A stretch of 5,373 bases of DNA, from NCBI GenBank assembly GCA_026394635.1, contig JAPKXV010000205.1:1-5373 (forward strand). Reading direction: 5' to 3'. The stretch comes from Methanoregula sp. GTDB taxonomy: Archaea > Halobacteriota > Methanomicrobia > Methanomicrobiales > Methanospirillaceae. Position numbers and translations under genes: made by a program. How positions within the stretch are numbered: position 1 is the first letter of the stretch; each line of letters begins with the position of its first letter. The notes beneath the pieces are model-generated. The model was given only the letters and a program-made list of their open reading frames with translations. It was not told the DNA's origin and ran no database searches. Shown piece after piece: positions 5,329 to 5,373 of this stretch.

Positions 5329-5373
5329 TTGGCAACATGGAGTGCGCCGGGCAAAGTGTTTTTGTTTGGTGAG
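5329..5373 (+). CDS. mvk: Mevalonate kinase, N-terminal fragment starting at TTG
   Basis: The last 45 bases encode (M)ATWSAPGKVFLFGE, the opening of a GHMP-family kinase. The APGKVFLFGE block is the diagnostic N-terminal motif of mevalonate kinase, which phosphorylates mevalonate for archaeal isoprenoid lipids. The frame has a TGA at 5320-5322 and only one possible start after it, TTG 5329, with GGTGAT five bases upstream. The visible ATG at 5337 is in another frame and reaches a stop after 11 codons (TGA 5370-5372). The stop of MEMO (5325-5327) is one base before this start. The gene is cut by the window end, so the rest of the active site cannot be seen. Other GHMP kinases share the motif, but the location next to rps2-MEMO favours mevalonate kinase. 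Confidence 0.88.
   Translation, partial: MATWSAPGKVFLFGE

Noticed and set aside
5337..5372. Short ORF starting at ATG 5337
   Set aside because: It stops after 11 codons and is out of frame with the clear mevalonate kinase N-terminus.
1..5373. CRISPR arrays, insertion sequences, attachment sites or defence genes
   Set aside because: No spaced direct repeats, transposase motifs or flanking terminal repeats were seen. All space is taken up by housekeeping genes with consistent base composition.

Overview
The window is a dense, entirely plus-strand archaeal transcription/translation gene cluster. It most resembles Euryarchaeota of the class Methanomicrobia, probably Methanomicrobiales (Methanoregula-like); that placement is inferred from gene order and protein flavour, not from a database search. 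Archaeal marks are the RNA polymerase subunits D, N and K, ribosomal protein L18e, short S9, S2 and L13 proteins of the archaeal/eukaryal type, a tRNA without an encoded CCA, and GGTGA-type Shine-Dalgarno sites. The DNA is GC-rich, and genes overlap or nearly touch.

Layout: (1) 1-2155 is the tail of a ribosomal/RNA polymerase operon: the C-terminus of ribosomal protein S11, then rpoD, rpl18e, rpl13 and rps9. (2) 2186-2668 holds rpoN, a tRNA-Pro(CGG) gene and rpoK. RpoK is only 57 residues and is easily missed by ORF length cut-offs. (3) 2677-4472 holds enolase and ribosomal protein S2. (4) A 66-bp gap with an 8-bp-stem hairpin follows. (5) 4539-5373 holds a complete MEMO-family protein and the first 15 codons of mevalonate kinase, which starts at a TTG codon and runs off the window.

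Most junctions look translationally coupled: stop and start codons overlap at S11/rpoD, rpoD/rpl18e and eno/rps2. At rpl18e/rpl13, rpoK/eno and MEMO/mvk the ribosome-binding site of the next gene overlaps the end of the previous one. Functionally the window combines ribosome subunits (S11, S9, S2, L13, L18e), RNA polymerase assembly subunits (D, N, K), one glycolytic/gluconeogenic enzyme and the entry to archaeal isoprenoid lipid synthesis. This is a conserved euryarchaeal neighbourhood, not a new system. The points most worth a second look are the double ferredoxin-like cluster set in RpoD, the tRNA inside the polymerase-subunit run, the TTG start of mevalonate kinase, and the MEMO protein of unsettled function with all its metal ligands.
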